DNA of 64,000 nt, taken from CAZQYC01 sp964597495 (GTDB taxonomy: Bacteria > Pseudomonadota > Gammaproteobacteria > Steroidobacterales > Steroidobacteraceae). The notes beneath the pieces are model-generated. The model was not told the DNA's origin, searched no databases, and worked only from the letters and a program-made list of their open reading frames with translations. Of the stretch, positions 1 through 7,178 are shown in pieces. The number at the start of each line of letters is the position of its first letter. The stretch's first letter is position 1. Both the position numbers and the translations under genes were made by a program. The stretch spans positions 1 to 64,000 of the forward strand of contig CAZQYC010000004.1 in assembly GCA_964597495.1 (NCBI GenBank). The letters run 5' to 3'.

Positions 1-262
1 GCACGGTTTGGCAGGCGGCCATATTGACTTCGTCGCTGTTGGTCAGCGCGATGAATACGTCGACACTGCGCGCACCCGCCGCTTCGAGTATCGACGGATA
101 GGCGCCGTTGCCGACCACGGTGCGAATATCGAGCCGGTCTTGCAAGTCGCGCAGCAATTCGTCGTTGGAGTCGACGACGGTCACGTCGTTGGCTTCATCA
201 CGCGCTAAGTGGGTGGCAGCGGTTTTACCGACCTGGCCGGCGCCAAGAATGATGATTTTCAC
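1..262 (-). CDS. trkA: Trk potassium uptake protein TrkA, N-terminal part (cut by window edge)
   Basis: The minus strand reads GTG-KIIILGAGQVGKTAATHLA, then a Rossmann-type NAD-binding domain with VVDSN about 30 residues in and the stretch VVGNGAYPSILEAAGA. This is the typical start of TrkA, the cytoplasmic NAD(H)-binding subunit that gates TrkH/TrkG potassium uptake. About 87 codons are present and the frame runs off position 1. A GTG start at 262 is chosen because the glycine-rich loop follows at the usual distance and no ATG lies upstream in frame near it. A second RCK domain is expected to the left, outside the window. Confidence 0.88.
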   Translation of the reverse strand, partial: MKIIILGAGQVGKTAATHLARDEANDVTVVDSNDELLRDLQDRLDIRTVVGNGAYPSILEAAGARSVDVFIALTNSDEVNMAACQTV

Positions 263-391
263 GGAAGCGGTTGCTTGTTGTTTGCCCAGGGGGACGCGCG
301 CGATTGTAGCGCAACGCGTGCGCTGCCGGCATGGAAACGCCTGTCGACCACGTCACTCCGTCGAAATATATTGACGGCCGACACGTGACGG

Positions 392-1288
392 TTACTGCGC
401 TTGCTCGTCGGCGAGGCGCTTTTCCAGTTTCTCGCGGCTGGCGCGCACATAGTCGCGGCACGCCGCCGGATCGAGGAACGTGTCGCGGTCGTCCTCTCCC
501 CGGTGCGCTAGCTTGCCGAAGACGTCGACCAACTCGGGATGCGGAGTGATCAGGATATCGCAGTCGAACCCGGCGATGACCTTGAAGCTGCGCTCCAATA
601 ACTGCGCACCGTTCGGATCCAATTTCGGATCCGAATAGAGATAGCCTTTCGCGGAAACGGGATTCAGGCTGTCGGCATATACGATGTGAAGACAGCGCCC
701 CCGTTCGCAGGACTTCCAAGTCCATGACGTACCGCCCGGCGTATGACCCGGCGTGAAATGCGCCGTCAGGGCAAGCTTGCCCACGTTCACGACCTCTCCA
801 TCTTTGATCTCCTGCACTTTCACCACCTTCGCGATAGGCGGAAGCGTTCCGAACTGCGGATCGGTGCGGTCGACTAAACCCGACCGCAACACCTTCGCAC
901 TTGCCGCGCTCGCCGCCACGTTGGCCCCGCTCTTGCGCTGCAGTTCGGCAATGCCGCCGGCGTGATCGAAGTGCACGTGCGTGTTCAATATGAGTTTCAC
1001 GTCGTCGACCTGAAACCCCAAAGTCCGAATGTTGGCGGCAATTTGTTTGGCGGTTTGGGGCAGCGTGCCGTCGATCAAGATATGACCTTCCGGCGAAGCG
1101 ATCAGCATGGAACTGAGTCCCTGCGTGCCCACGTAGTACGTATTGCCGTAGATGTGGAACGGCTTCTGCGGCTTGGACCAAGCCGGCGATAGCTGGGCCT
1201 GGGAATAGGCCTGGGAATAGGCTTGCGAACTCGTCGCCAGAAAAAGAAACAGCGCGCAAAAGATCGGCGTGCGCTTGTTCGACTTCAT
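392..1288 (-). CDS. Subclass B3 metallo-beta-lactamase
   Basis: A 298-residue secreted zinc hydrolase expected to open the beta-lactam ring in the periplasm. The start MKSNKRTPIFCALFLF gives a signal peptide of about 30 residues. The metal site is visible: THVHFDHAGG (H-x-H-x-D-H), then HFTPGHTPGGTSWTW with the next zinc histidine, and ITPHPE near the C-terminus. The GTSWTW stretch and the RDTFLDPAACRDYV C-terminus are typical of subclass B3 (L1/FEZ/THIN-B type) rather than of glyoxalase II. The open frame extends further upstream, but only the 1288 start yields a signal peptide. The divergent MATE exporter gene begins about 95 bp away. Lack of activity on beta-lactams cannot be excluded from sequence, since B3-fold proteins include other hydrolases such as lactonases. 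Confidence 0.85.
   Translation of the reverse strand: MKSNKRTPIFCALFLFLATSSQAYSQAYSQAQLSPAWSKPQKPFHIYGNTYYVGTQGLSSMLIASPEGHILIDGTLPQTAKQIAANIRTLGFQVDDVKLILNTHVHFDHAGGIAELQRKSGANVAASAASAKVLRSGLVDRTDPQFGTLPPIAKVVKVQEIKDGEVVNVGKLALTAHFTPGHTPGGTSWTWKSCERGRCLHIVYADSLNPVSAKGYLYSDPKLDPNGAQLLERSFKVIAGFDCDILITPHPELVDVFGKLAHRGEDDRDTFLDPAACRDYVRASREKLEKRLADEQAQ
1199..1222. repeat. Tandem 12-bp repeat in the beta-lactamase signal region
   Basis: The unit ctgggaataggc occurs twice in perfect tandem, and a third, partly matching copy follows. It encodes AYSQAYSQA near the signal peptidase cleavage region of the metallo-beta-lactamase. The unit is a multiple of three, so copy changes would lengthen or shorten the signal/mature junction without breaking the frame. 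Confidence 0.8.
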
Positions 1289-1326
1289 ACGCGTGCTCCC
1301 AAGAAAGTTTCGGAGGTGGGACAGCA

Positions 1327-1354
1327 TTGGGTAATGTGGATTGGCCTCTATAAT
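1327..1354 (+). promoter_or_regulatory. Likely sigma70 promoter of the MATE gene
   Basis: TTGGGT at 1327-1332 and a perfect TATAAT at 1349-1354 are 16 bp apart on the plus strand. A transcript would begin near 1360, before the GAGGT ribosome site at 1371-1375 and the GTG start at 1383. The alternative ATG at 1353 overlaps the -10 box, which argues against it as the start codon. Confidence 0.55.
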
Positions 1355-1382
1355 GCCATCTTTATCCAGCGAGGTAATTCCC

Positions 1383-2819
1383 GTGGACGCTCTGACGAGC
1401 GTAAGCCCGCGTTCCGATCCACTGCCCGGCCAACGCATCGATGCACAGGGGCAAGCGCACGTGCACTGGCGAGGAGTCCTGTTGCTCGCCGGGCCGATGA
1501 TCGCGAACAACGCGATCCAAGCCGTGCTCAATCTCACGGACACGTGGTTCATCGGCCGAATCTCCACCGACGCGCTCGCTGCCATGGGATCGGTGCAGTG
1601 GCTGACCTTCGTCGCCATCATGCTGTTCGGCGGCGTGGGTCTTGCAGTTCAAACCGTCGTCGCACAAGCGTTCGGCGGACGCCGGAATTTGCGCGCCTCG
1701 CAAGCAACGTGGATCGGGTTATGGGCCTCTTGCGGAACCGTTCCTCTTTTCATCGGCTTAGGACTAGCCGGACCTTGGCTCCTATCGCCGTTCGGTTTGG
1801 ACGAGCACATCGAGACACTCGCTCTGCAATTCTGGCAACCGCGATTGTACGGTGCCTTCTTAGCGGTAACCCTCTGGGCCATACTCGGCTTCTTCAACGG
1901 CATCGGCCGACCGCGGATTTCCTTGCTGGTGAATATTCTCGTCGGCACCGTCAACATTGCATTGAATCCGCTCTTCATCTTCCACTGGAAGCTCGGCATT
2001 GCCGGCGCGGCCTGGGCCACTAACTCCGCCATGGCCATTGGCATAATCATGGGCTTGATCGCTTTTTTGCACGAAGGCAATCACCGCCGGTTTCGCTCAC
2101 GCTGGACCTGGCAACTCCGTCCGCGTCTCTTGATCCATCAATGGAAGCTGGGTTTTCCGATGGGATTGATGATCGCCGCCGACATGGTCGGCGTCGCTCT
2201 GTTCCAACTCATGCAGGTTCGCGTCAGCGCCATCGACGGCGCCGTCACCCAGATCGTCATGATGCTCACGTCCATCGCCTATATGCCGGCCGTCGGCATC
2301 GCGCTCGCGGGAACGACTTTAGTCGGACAATCCATCGGCGCCGGCGATCGCGACTGGGCGTATCGCATCGGCACGGCGGTGATTATTTTGGCGACGTCTT
2401 ACATGGCCGTCGCAGGCCTCCTGCTCGGATTGATAGGGCCATGGCTAGTGCCGCTATTCGCGAGCCCGAACGATCCCCATGCAGCGCAGGTCATTGCGCT
2501 CGGCGTAACGGTCATTTGGATCGGCGGCGCCTACCAACTGTTCGACGGACTCAACATCGCATCGGGATGCTGCTTGCGCGGCGCCGGCGATGCCACCGTA
2601 CCGGCGATTCTCGTGATCGTGCTCTCGTGGTTCGTGTTCGTACCGATCGCTCACATGGCGACATTCACAAGCGATAGCGGCTGGTTCAACAGCTTGCCGC
2701 AGCTCGGGTTCGGCGCGATCGGCGGATGGACGGCGCTCCTGATCTACATCGTGCTTCTAGGATTCACCATGCTATGGCGGTGGCGCGCACGAGCCTGGCA
2801 AAGAATGTCGATCGAGTAG
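1383..2819 (+). CDS. MATE family multidrug/sodium efflux transporter
   Basis: About 478 residues with roughly twelve hydrophobic segments. The early motif LLAGPMIANNAIQAVLNLTDTWFIG is the characteristic first helix of MATE (NorM/DinF-like) exporters, which use ion gradients to export cationic drugs and metabolites across the inner membrane. GTG at 1383 is chosen: it has GAGGT eight bases upstream and lies just after the predicted transcription start. TTG 1341 and ATG 1353 are in frame alternatives. It is transcribed away from the metallo-beta-lactamase gene. The substrate cannot be told from sequence. Confidence 0.85.
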   Translation: MDALTSVSPRSDPLPGQRIDAQGQAHVHWRGVLLLAGPMIANNAIQAVLNLTDTWFIGRISTDALAAMGSVQWLTFVAIMLFGGVGLAVQTVVAQAFGGRRNLRASQATWIGLWASCGTVPLFIGLGLAGPWLLSPFGLDEHIETLALQFWQPRLYGAFLAVTLWAILGFFNGIGRPRISLLVNILVGTVNIALNPLFIFHWKLGIAGAAWATNSAMAIGIIMGLIAFLHEGNHRRFRSRWTWQLRPRLLIHQWKLGFPMGLMIAADMVGVALFQLMQVRVSAIDGAVTQIVMMLTSIAYMPAVGIALAGTTLVGQSIGAGDRDWAYRIGTAVIILATSYMAVAGLLLGLIGPWLVPLFASPNDPHAAQVIALGVTVIWIGGAYQLFDGLNIASGCCLRGAGDATVPAILVIVLSWFVFVPIAHMATFTSDSGWFNSLPQLGFGAIGGWTALLIYIVLLGFTMLWRWRARAWQRMSIE

Positions 2820-2864
2820 GTTTATTGTGCATAGGAGAAGGGCGCGAACATGCCTGGCATGTAG

Positions 2865-3257
2865 CTAATTCTTCGAATCTTGACTTTCAGAGACGCCGAC
2901 CAGCTTTGCTTCGGGGTTCTGCGAACGAAAGGCAGCTAGTTTCCCCGCACTTTTTTCTAAGACCGAAACGTGATCAGATAAAAGCAAATTCGAGAGCAAG
3001 TGGTTACCTTTCTCTTGATACCACGAGTATTGCCTAAGTCCGTGATCCACGCCGATTAACAAATAGCCACGAACATTCTTAATGTCTTCGCTATTACCCG
3101 ACTCGAGCCTGTTTACTTGAGCCGTATTGATGTACCCCACCAAGACGCTTTCAAGAGCTGCGTAGTTATTTACCCCTTGGTTAAAGCCATAGAGAACACC
3201 CAAACAGAACCCGGCTGCAGCAGCCGCGAGAGCAATGGCGATGTACTTCACTTTCAT
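2865..3257 (-). CDS. Cassette gene: membrane-anchored hypothetical protein
   Basis: A 130-residue protein not recognised. It starts MKVKYIAIALAAAAAGFCLG, a single N-terminal membrane segment or uncleaved signal, followed by a polar domain containing NNYAALESVLVGYINTAQVNRLE and a charged tail. It is the last gene of the cassette array next to the MATE gene. The attC at 3285-3349 lies directly upstream, but no convincing attC follows it, so it may be a terminal cassette that lost its site. Confidence 0.65.
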   Translation of the reverse strand: MKVKYIAIALAAAAAGFCLGVLYGFNQGVNNYAALESVLVGYINTAQVNRLESGNSEDIKNVRGYLLIGVDHGLRQYSWYQEKGNHLLSNLLLSDHVSVLEKSAGKLAAFRSQNPEAKLVGVSESQDSKN

Positions 3258-3284
3258 TCCCGTGCTGACCCGTAGCTAATTGTG

Positions 3285-3349
3285 CTCTAACGTTACCGTT
3301 CAGCCGGAGCGCCGTTGTCGGCGCGATCGGCTGCGACGGATTGCTGGGC
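3285..3349 (-). other. attC site (65 bp)
   Basis: Left core ctctaac at 3285-3291 and right core gctgggc at 3343-3349, each one or two bases off consensus. The inside aligns base for base over much of its length with the better site at 8447-8512 (for example gccg..cgcgatc in the right half). The stop codon of the acetyltransferase gene (3293-3295) lies inside the site. Confidence 0.7.
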
Positions 3350-3784
3350 ACTTTGCGCGTAAATGTCCGGAGTGTGCCGCTCCATGAAGACGCGCGGATT
3401 AGCCAAGGCGGTGAAACCGAATTTCTGGTACAGCCCGTGCGCGTCTGCTGTAGCGAGGATCCATCGCCGCAAGCCTTGCAGGTCGGGGTGCAGCGTGACG
3501 CAGTGCATAAGCCATTTCGACAAGCCGCGACCGCGATAATCCGGCAATACGAACACATCGCCTACGTACGCAATCGTCGCAAAATCGCTGATGACTCGGG
3601 CGAAGCCAATCTGTCTTTGGTTATCCAGGAGCGCAAAGCACAACGAACCTCTAAGTGACCGCGCTACTGTTTCTTTTGAAACCCCTTTTGCCCAATAAGA
3701 TTGGCTGAGAAAGCCGTGAATCACACCCAAGTCCTGCTTCTCAGGATCACAAGTGATCGTAAATTCTCCGTTCGTCCATTCCAT
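3293..3784 (-). CDS. Cassette gene: GNAT family N-acetyltransferase
   Basis: About 163 residues. The GNAT fold is marked by YVGDVFVLPDYRGRGLSKWLM, the acetyl-CoA-binding R-G-x-G-L/K motif, followed by ATADAHGLYQKFGFTAL near the end of the domain. It should transfer an acetyl group to an amine; the acceptor is unknown. The start MEWTNGEF at 3784 is preferred over 3862 because GNAT proteins of this group begin there. The last dozen residues (QSVAADRADNGAPAER) are translated from the attC site, as also happens in the gene ending at 6201. Confidence 0.8.
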   Translation of the reverse strand: MEWTNGEFTITCDPEKQDLGVIHGFLSQSYWAKGVSKETVARSLRGSLCFALLDNQRQIGFARVISDFATIAYVGDVFVLPDYRGRGLSKWLMHCVTLHPDLQGLRRWILATADAHGLYQKFGFTALANPRVFMERHTPDIYAQSAQQSVAADRADNGAPAER

Positions 3785-3939
3785 CTCTGAACCTACTTCA
3801 TTAAAGTCCAATGCCGCAAGACACCCAATGCTCGCATTAGCCGGCGAGTACTGTACACGCATAGGGAGAACCCAAAGGCAATACCTTCAAGCGGTACGCA
3901 TTGAACGTGCTGCCGGGCTGTTCATAATGTTTGATTCCG

Positions 3940-3946
3940 GTTAGTT
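3940..3946 (-). other. Probable attC right core (partner core unclear)
   Basis: gttagtt sits exactly where R'' cores lie in the neighbouring cassettes, overlapping the stop codon of the gene ending at 3941. The left partner should be near 3860-3880, but no good RYYYAAC heptamer is seen there, so the full site is not delimited. Confidence 0.35.
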
Positions 3947-4414
3947 TTTGCCGGAGCAGCCCATGCTGTCGACCTCCATCTCGACATCGTTCGGCTTGGG
4001 AGTTGCGAAACAGAAACCAGCACTAAACGTCGACGATTCACCGTATACCAACACAATGACCGCTGCCCAAGGCTTGACCATGCTGGGATGCGTCCTGTTG
4101 CGATAGGCATCGAAAAAATCATGCATCTCGAAGTCACTATGGCTTAGTGCCTTCCATGCGCTTGAACCACTGGTCATCGCGTAAGCATGAATCACGCCCA
4201 ACCCATCGTAGAACGAATACGTAAACTTCAGCCGAGACCATCGCTTTGGAGCCAAGCGCTGCATCCAATTCACAACAGGCCGAAACTCCTCAAATTCAGG
4301 CTTGGTAGGCTGAATGGACTCAAGATCGGCCGATCTCTCAGCCGCAAACGCGACCGTGCTCCCCAAGGAAAAAACGACGGCAATTACCGCCACCAGTCGA
4401 ACGACCAGAGGCAT
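3941..4414 (-). CDS. Cassette gene: secreted hypothetical protein
   Basis: About 157 residues starting MPLVVRLVAVIAVVFSLGS, a signal peptide ending near VAFAAERSA. The mature part has aromatic-rich segments (RWSRLKFTYSFYDGLGV) and a C-terminal Cys (MGCSGKN). Not recognised. The frame is open further upstream through the attC at 4428-4517, but only the 4414 ATG gives a signal peptide and lies just inside the cassette boundary. Confidence 0.65.
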   Translation of the reverse strand: MPLVVRLVAVIAVVFSLGSTVAFAAERSADLESIQPTKPEFEEFRPVVNWMQRLAPKRWSRLKFTYSFYDGLGVIHAYAMTSGSSAWKALSHSDFEMHDFFDAYRNRTHPSMVKPWAAVIVLVYGESSTFSAGFCFATPKPNDVEMEVDSMGCSGKN

Positions 4415-4427
4415 AAGCCGCTTTCTA

Positions 4428-4517
4428 GCCCAACGCCGCGTGTAACACGCGAGCAGCACGCGTAGCGGGTTGCGAGTCGAGTGCGCAATGCGCACGGTGT
4501 TGACGCGCTTGCTAGGC
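4428..4517 (-). other. attC site (90 bp)
   Basis: Left core gcccaac (4428-4434, perfect consensus) and right core gctaggc (4511-4517, one mismatch). It resembles the 90-bp site at 8906-8995, both having the run gccgcg near the left core and acggtg/acggc..cttg near the right core. Confidence 0.8.
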
Positions 4518-4850
4518 ATGCGCGCTTTGCAGTTGCTTCTGAAGGTATTTGATCATTTCCGTGCGACCGGCATTCTCGGGCATCGCTTGGAACCGGACGA
4601 TCTCTTGCTCCAAGTAGTGAATACGACGAACACGCTCACGCCGACTGCGAAGGATCCACCGACGCTTGGAACTGTAGAAGGCTTCAAAAAGTGACCGCCA
4701 TTCCTTTACCTTCGCTCGCGGTGGGATTGGCGTCTTGTAACCAACGCACTCACATTGCTGCCGACACGTCGGACACTTAACAACAGGCGAACTTCCGGGA
4801 CATCGCATTGAACGACGACACGAGAAACACACCCAAGTATAGTTGCTCAT
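4512..4850 (-). CDS. Cassette gene: small zinc-ribbon protein
   Basis: About 112 residues starting MSNYTWVCFSCRRSMRCPG. Cysteines are arranged as C-x-x-C, then CPTC-x-x-x-CEC, consistent with a treble or double zinc ribbon. A basic helical region (RSRRERVRRIHYLEQEIVRF) and a C-terminal coiled-coil-like segment follow. Nucleic acid binding is plausible but is inference only. The start at 4850 lies five bases inside the attC core at 4855. Confidence 0.7.
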   Translation of the reverse strand: MSNYTWVCFSCRRSMRCPGSSPVVKCPTCRQQCECVGYKTPIPPRAKVKEWRSLFEAFYSSKRRWILRSRRERVRRIHYLEQEIVRFQAMPENAGRTEMIKYLQKQLQSAHA

Positions 4851-4854
4851 GATT

Positions 4855-4917
4855 GCCGAACGCCGCCTTAAGCCGCACGCCTTTGTTTGGCACGTTGGCT
4901 TGAAGGCACAGTTATAT
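4855..4917 (-). other. attC site (63 bp)
   Basis: Left core gccgaac (4855-4861) and right core gttatat (4911-4917). The inverted arms share gccgcc/ggcacg elements. The stop codon of the GFA gene (4912-4914) is part of the right core. Confidence 0.65.
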
Positions 4918-5295
4918 TTCTTTGCTGAGAAAAGCAAGTTTGTGTGCATGCTGTTCCCAGTTTTTACCGTCGAAAGGTTCGGTCACTAGTTCTTTCGGCT
5001 GAGGATCCAAGCAACGCACGTTCACATCGTATCCGTCAGGATTGGACCGAGGGATATAAAACGATTTTATGCCGCAGATCTTACAAAACTGGTGCTTGGC
5101 GGTGCTGGTGCCAAACGTGTAAGAGGTGAGGACATCTTCGCCCCGTAAAAGCTTGAACTTTGATTTAGGGACAATCAAGTGGAGGTAACCAGACTTCGAA
5201 CAGATGGAACAGTTGCAGTCCTCGCACCTGATCCGTTCAGGCGCCTCTACTTCAAAGTGAACAGCTCCACAATGACAACTGCCGCGATAAATCAT
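4912..5295 (-). CDS. Cassette gene: GFA family (glutathione-dependent formaldehyde-activating-like) protein
   Basis: A 127-residue protein with the full zinc-binding set of the GFA/CENP-V family: GSCHCGAV near residue 6, CEDCNCSIC around residue 25, and FCKICGIKSFY around residue 70. Family members bind two zinc ions; the name comes from Gfa, which promotes S-hydroxymethylglutathione formation, but most small homologues have unknown substrates. It is complete, at the usual length. An extra 250-bp unit, possibly a separate tiny cassette, lies between its start and the next well-formed attC. Confidence 0.85.
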   Translation of the reverse strand: MIYRGSCHCGAVHFEVEAPERIRCEDCNCSICSKSGYLHLIVPKSKFKLLRGEDVLTSYTFGTSTAKHQFCKICGIKSFYIPRSNPDGYDVNVRCLDPQPKELVTEPFDGKNWEQHAHKLAFLSKEI

Positions 5296-5315
5296 GGTTC
5301 CGGTCTCAGAAAGAA

Positions 5316-5372
5316 ATTGAACGTCGGCGCTTGGAGCGCATGCTTATGTTCGCTCACGCCAGATGGTTGGAT
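5316..5372 (-). other. Possible attC site (57 bp)
   Basis: Left heptamer attgaac (5316-5322) and right heptamer gttggat (5366-5372, perfect consensus). The arms AACgtcGGCGctTGGAGCG and CGCTCACGCCagatGGTT can pair imperfectly. If real, the DNA at 5373-5559 is a very small cassette with at best a short ORF of about 38 codons. Confidence 0.45.
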
Positions 5373-5559
5373 TGCGACGCACATGGAACACCGAGAGAAC
5401 GATAAGGCGATTTCCACGAACTCTGAAGAAACAAAATATGGGAATCGCTTGACGCGAACACGCTGCACATCCTTGAGTACGGCGGGAAATCGTTGCGGCG
5501 TCTCGCAAGCAAACAACAGCGCCCGCTCTATACCAGGAAGCCGGAATTGCCTAAAAAAT

Positions 5560-5631
5560 ACATAACGTTCGACATGAGCGGCGGGGCAAGGGCGCAGTCC
5601 TTGGGACGTCCGCTCGATGGAGGGGTTAGGC
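5560..5631 (-). other. attC site (72 bp)
   Basis: Left core acataac (5560-5566) and right core gttaggc (5625-5631, perfect). Read on the minus strand it gives the peptide PNPSIERTSQGLRPCPAAHV, a type of spurious attC translation I recall as common in annotated integron arrays, which supports the call. Confidence 0.8.
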
Positions 5632-5638
5632 GTCATTG

Positions 5639-6154
5639 CTAGATCGCTCGATAGAACCACGTGCAGGAGCAATAGACGCCTGGGCGGATTTCGTATTTCG
5701 CAACGGTACGAACTTCGGCAAATCCGCAGCGAATGAGCAGACGATTCGAACGCACGTTCTCAGTATGAATCCTCGCCTCCAGTGATTCCAAGAGCATGGC
5801 GCTCGCTTGAGCGATCAACGACTGGAGAACTTCATGGCCAAAGCCTTGTCCCCAGTGCCGGCGCGCGAGCATGAACCCGACATCAGGGCCATCGGATGGT
5901 CGTAGGCTACTAAGGTCGCAACACCCGACGAACTGGGAGTCTTTCTGCGTTCGTACAGACCAGTGGAACGCCTCCCCTGATGACATCTCCGCCACGCAGG
6001 CCTCAAGCGCCTCCCGCGTCTGCTGCGGCGAAGAATCACCCGGCCAGTCCCAGTACTGCATGACCTGCGGATCGGAGCGGAGCGCGAACAAATCCGGCAA
6101 GTCGGATAGGGCAAGTGGCGCGAAGTGGAGCCGACTGGATTGGAACGAAGCCAT
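5639..6154 (-). CDS. Cassette gene: RimJ/RimL-type GNAT acetyltransferase
   Basis: A 171-residue protein beginning MASFQSSRLHFAPLALSDL, the normal entry of the RimJ/RimL-like GNAT subfamily. It carries DVGFMLARRHWGQGFGHEVL (acetyl-CoA-binding loop, here Q-G-F-G) and ENVRSNRLLIRCGF (motif B with the N-x-x-S-x-x-L signature). It should acetylate an alpha-amino group of a protein or a small amine. Complete, with its stop eight bases past the attC core at 5625-5631. Confidence 0.85.
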   Translation of the reverse strand: MASFQSSRLHFAPLALSDLPDLFALRSDPQVMQYWDWPGDSSPQQTREALEACVAEMSSGEAFHWSVRTQKDSQFVGCCDLSSLRPSDGPDVGFMLARRHWGQGFGHEVLQSLIAQASAMLLESLEARIHTENVRSNRLLIRCGFAEVRTVAKYEIRPGVYCSCTWFYRAI

Positions 6155-6185
6155 GAGATGAGAGAGAAAACGAAGTGTGGATACC

Positions 6186-6248
6186 GCCTAACGCCGCCAT
6201 TCAGCGAGAACGGCTTTCGCCGCGATCCGCTGGAATGGCTTGTTCGGC
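6186..6248 (-). other. attC site (63 bp)
   Basis: Left core gcctaac (6186-6192, perfect) and right core gttcggc (6242-6248, one mismatch). The core is followed by gccgccattcag and the right half contains cgccgcgatccgctggaatggctt. It is nearly the same as the site at 8447-8512. The stop of the next gene (6201-6203) falls inside it. Confidence 0.85.
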
Positions 6249-6704
6249 CTCGGACATTGAGTCAAACAATTCCCCTTCATAGGCGGACCAGCGCAAGACG
6301 TAATCATTAAGCTTGGCGAACTTGCGGACTAGTACACCCAAGCGATTTATCTGTGCTGCCTCAACGACAATGCAAAATTCAGAAATCTCGCGTTCCGGCA
6401 GATTCGAGTTGTTGTTGAAGCGAAACTGAATTGCGCAATGGCCAGCTGAGTCAATTGTGAAGAAGCGCATCCTAAAATAGTAGGCCCATCTATCCTCCGG
6501 CCGCTCCGACCCAAGTTCGATTAGATGAACACTATTTTGATGATTAGGGAAGGTTTCCATTGCATTAGCCCATTCAACGAGCTCACTGGCATTGATGTAG
6601 AACTCGAGGCTACCAGAGGTACTTCCGTTAGATGCCATGATCACTAGATTAAGGTGATATGGCTCCTCATAGGGATGGCGAACGAGTTGAATGAGAGGAG
6701 TCAT
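6201..6704 (-). CDS. Cassette gene: hypothetical protein, possibly WapI-like immunity fold
   Basis: About 167 residues starting MTPLIQLVRHPYEEPYHLNL at 6704. The segment GSLEFYINASELVEWANAMETFP followed by beta-rich sequence recalls small WapI-type immunity proteins, but this is resemblance by eye only. The longer open frame to 6797 would include translation of an attC site and is not used. The final residues AEQAIPADRGESRSR are encoded by the attC at 6186-6248. No toxin gene is adjacent. Confidence 0.65.
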   Translation of the reverse strand: MTPLIQLVRHPYEEPYHLNLVIMASNGSTSGSLEFYINASELVEWANAMETFPNHQNSVHLIELGSERPEDRWAYYFRMRFFTIDSAGHCAIQFRFNNNSNLPEREISEFCIVVEAAQINRLGVLVRKFAKLNDYVLRWSAYEGELFDSMSEAEQAIPADRGESRSR

Positions 6705-6725
6705 GTCAATTGGGCCGAACGGTCG

Positions 6726-6775
6726 CGTTAACCGGCGTGCGAAAGCGTGCAACGCTTCGCACGCCAAGGTTGAAC
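6726..6775 (-). other. attC site (50 bp)
   Basis: Right core gttgaac (6769-6775, perfect); left core cgttaac (6726-6732) is weaker. Between them AACCGGCGTGCGAAAGCG faces CGCTTCGCACGCCAAGGTT, one of the strongest stems in the array, with a single extra base on one side, as expected of extrahelical bases in attC. Confidence 0.8.
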
Positions 6776-6781
6776 GCATTG

Positions 6782-7108
6782 CTAGCCATTGCTGCACCGG
6801 CCTTGCGTGATTGAGATGACGCGAGGGCTATTGAGCACCAGTTTTCCAGTAGAACTATGCGTAAGCACACCCTTAACCTCGACCAAGACAGGATTCTTTT
6901 CAATGCCGGAGATTTCCTCGTAACGCTTGGCAAGCTTGAAGTATGGTGTGGATGCCATTACTCCGAGCTCCAATTGCCTTCGCGTACCGCACTCGAGTAG
7001 TTGAGCCGCACCAGCTGAATTCAGTATGAGCTCTCCCTTGAAGAGCAATGCATCGCCATACGCCAGTTGCGCCACTGACACAAGACAGATGATGACGATC
7101 ATTTTCAT
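6782..7108 (-). CDS. Cassette gene: small secreted hypothetical protein
   Basis: About 108 residues. MKMIVIICLVSVAQLAYGDA is a clear signal peptide; the mature protein is beta-rich (LLFKGELILN, VLVEVKGVLT) with two cysteines (LLECGTRR and QGRCSNG) that may form a disulfide. Not recognised. The frame is open upstream to 7303 only because the attC at 7115-7178 is translatable in this phase. Confidence 0.65.
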   Translation of the reverse strand: MKMIVIICLVSVAQLAYGDALLFKGELILNSAGAAQLLECGTRRQLELGVMASTPYFKLAKRYEEISGIEKNPVLVEVKGVLTHSSTGKLVLNSPRVISITQGRCSNG

Positions 7109-7114
7109 GTCGAT

Positions 7115-7178
7115 GGCTAACGCCGCCGTTAACCCGGAGCATGCATTTTCGCACGCGAATTTGACGCGGTTATTAGGG
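7115..7178 (-). other. attC site (64 bp)
   Basis: Left core ggctaac (7115-7121) and right core attaggg (7172-7178), each with one or two deviations. The left core is followed by gccgcc as in the other sites. The lipoprotein gene stops inside the right core (7173-7175). Confidence 0.65.

Noticed and set aside
225..1259. A 344-codon minus-strand frame over the metallo-beta-lactamase
   Set aside because: Shadow frame: Arg-rich composition, overlaps the well-supported enzyme and the trkA start.
2820..2864. A terminal attC after the last cassette gene
   Set aside because: Only a short ACATGCC/GGCATGT palindrome is present and no core heptamers were found.
5292..5672. A 126-codon minus-strand frame with PNPSIERTSQGLRPCPAAHVER near its start
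   Set aside because: The first part is translation of the attC at 5560-5631, a recurrent artefact; the rest has no start signal or recognisable content and overlaps the GFA gene start.
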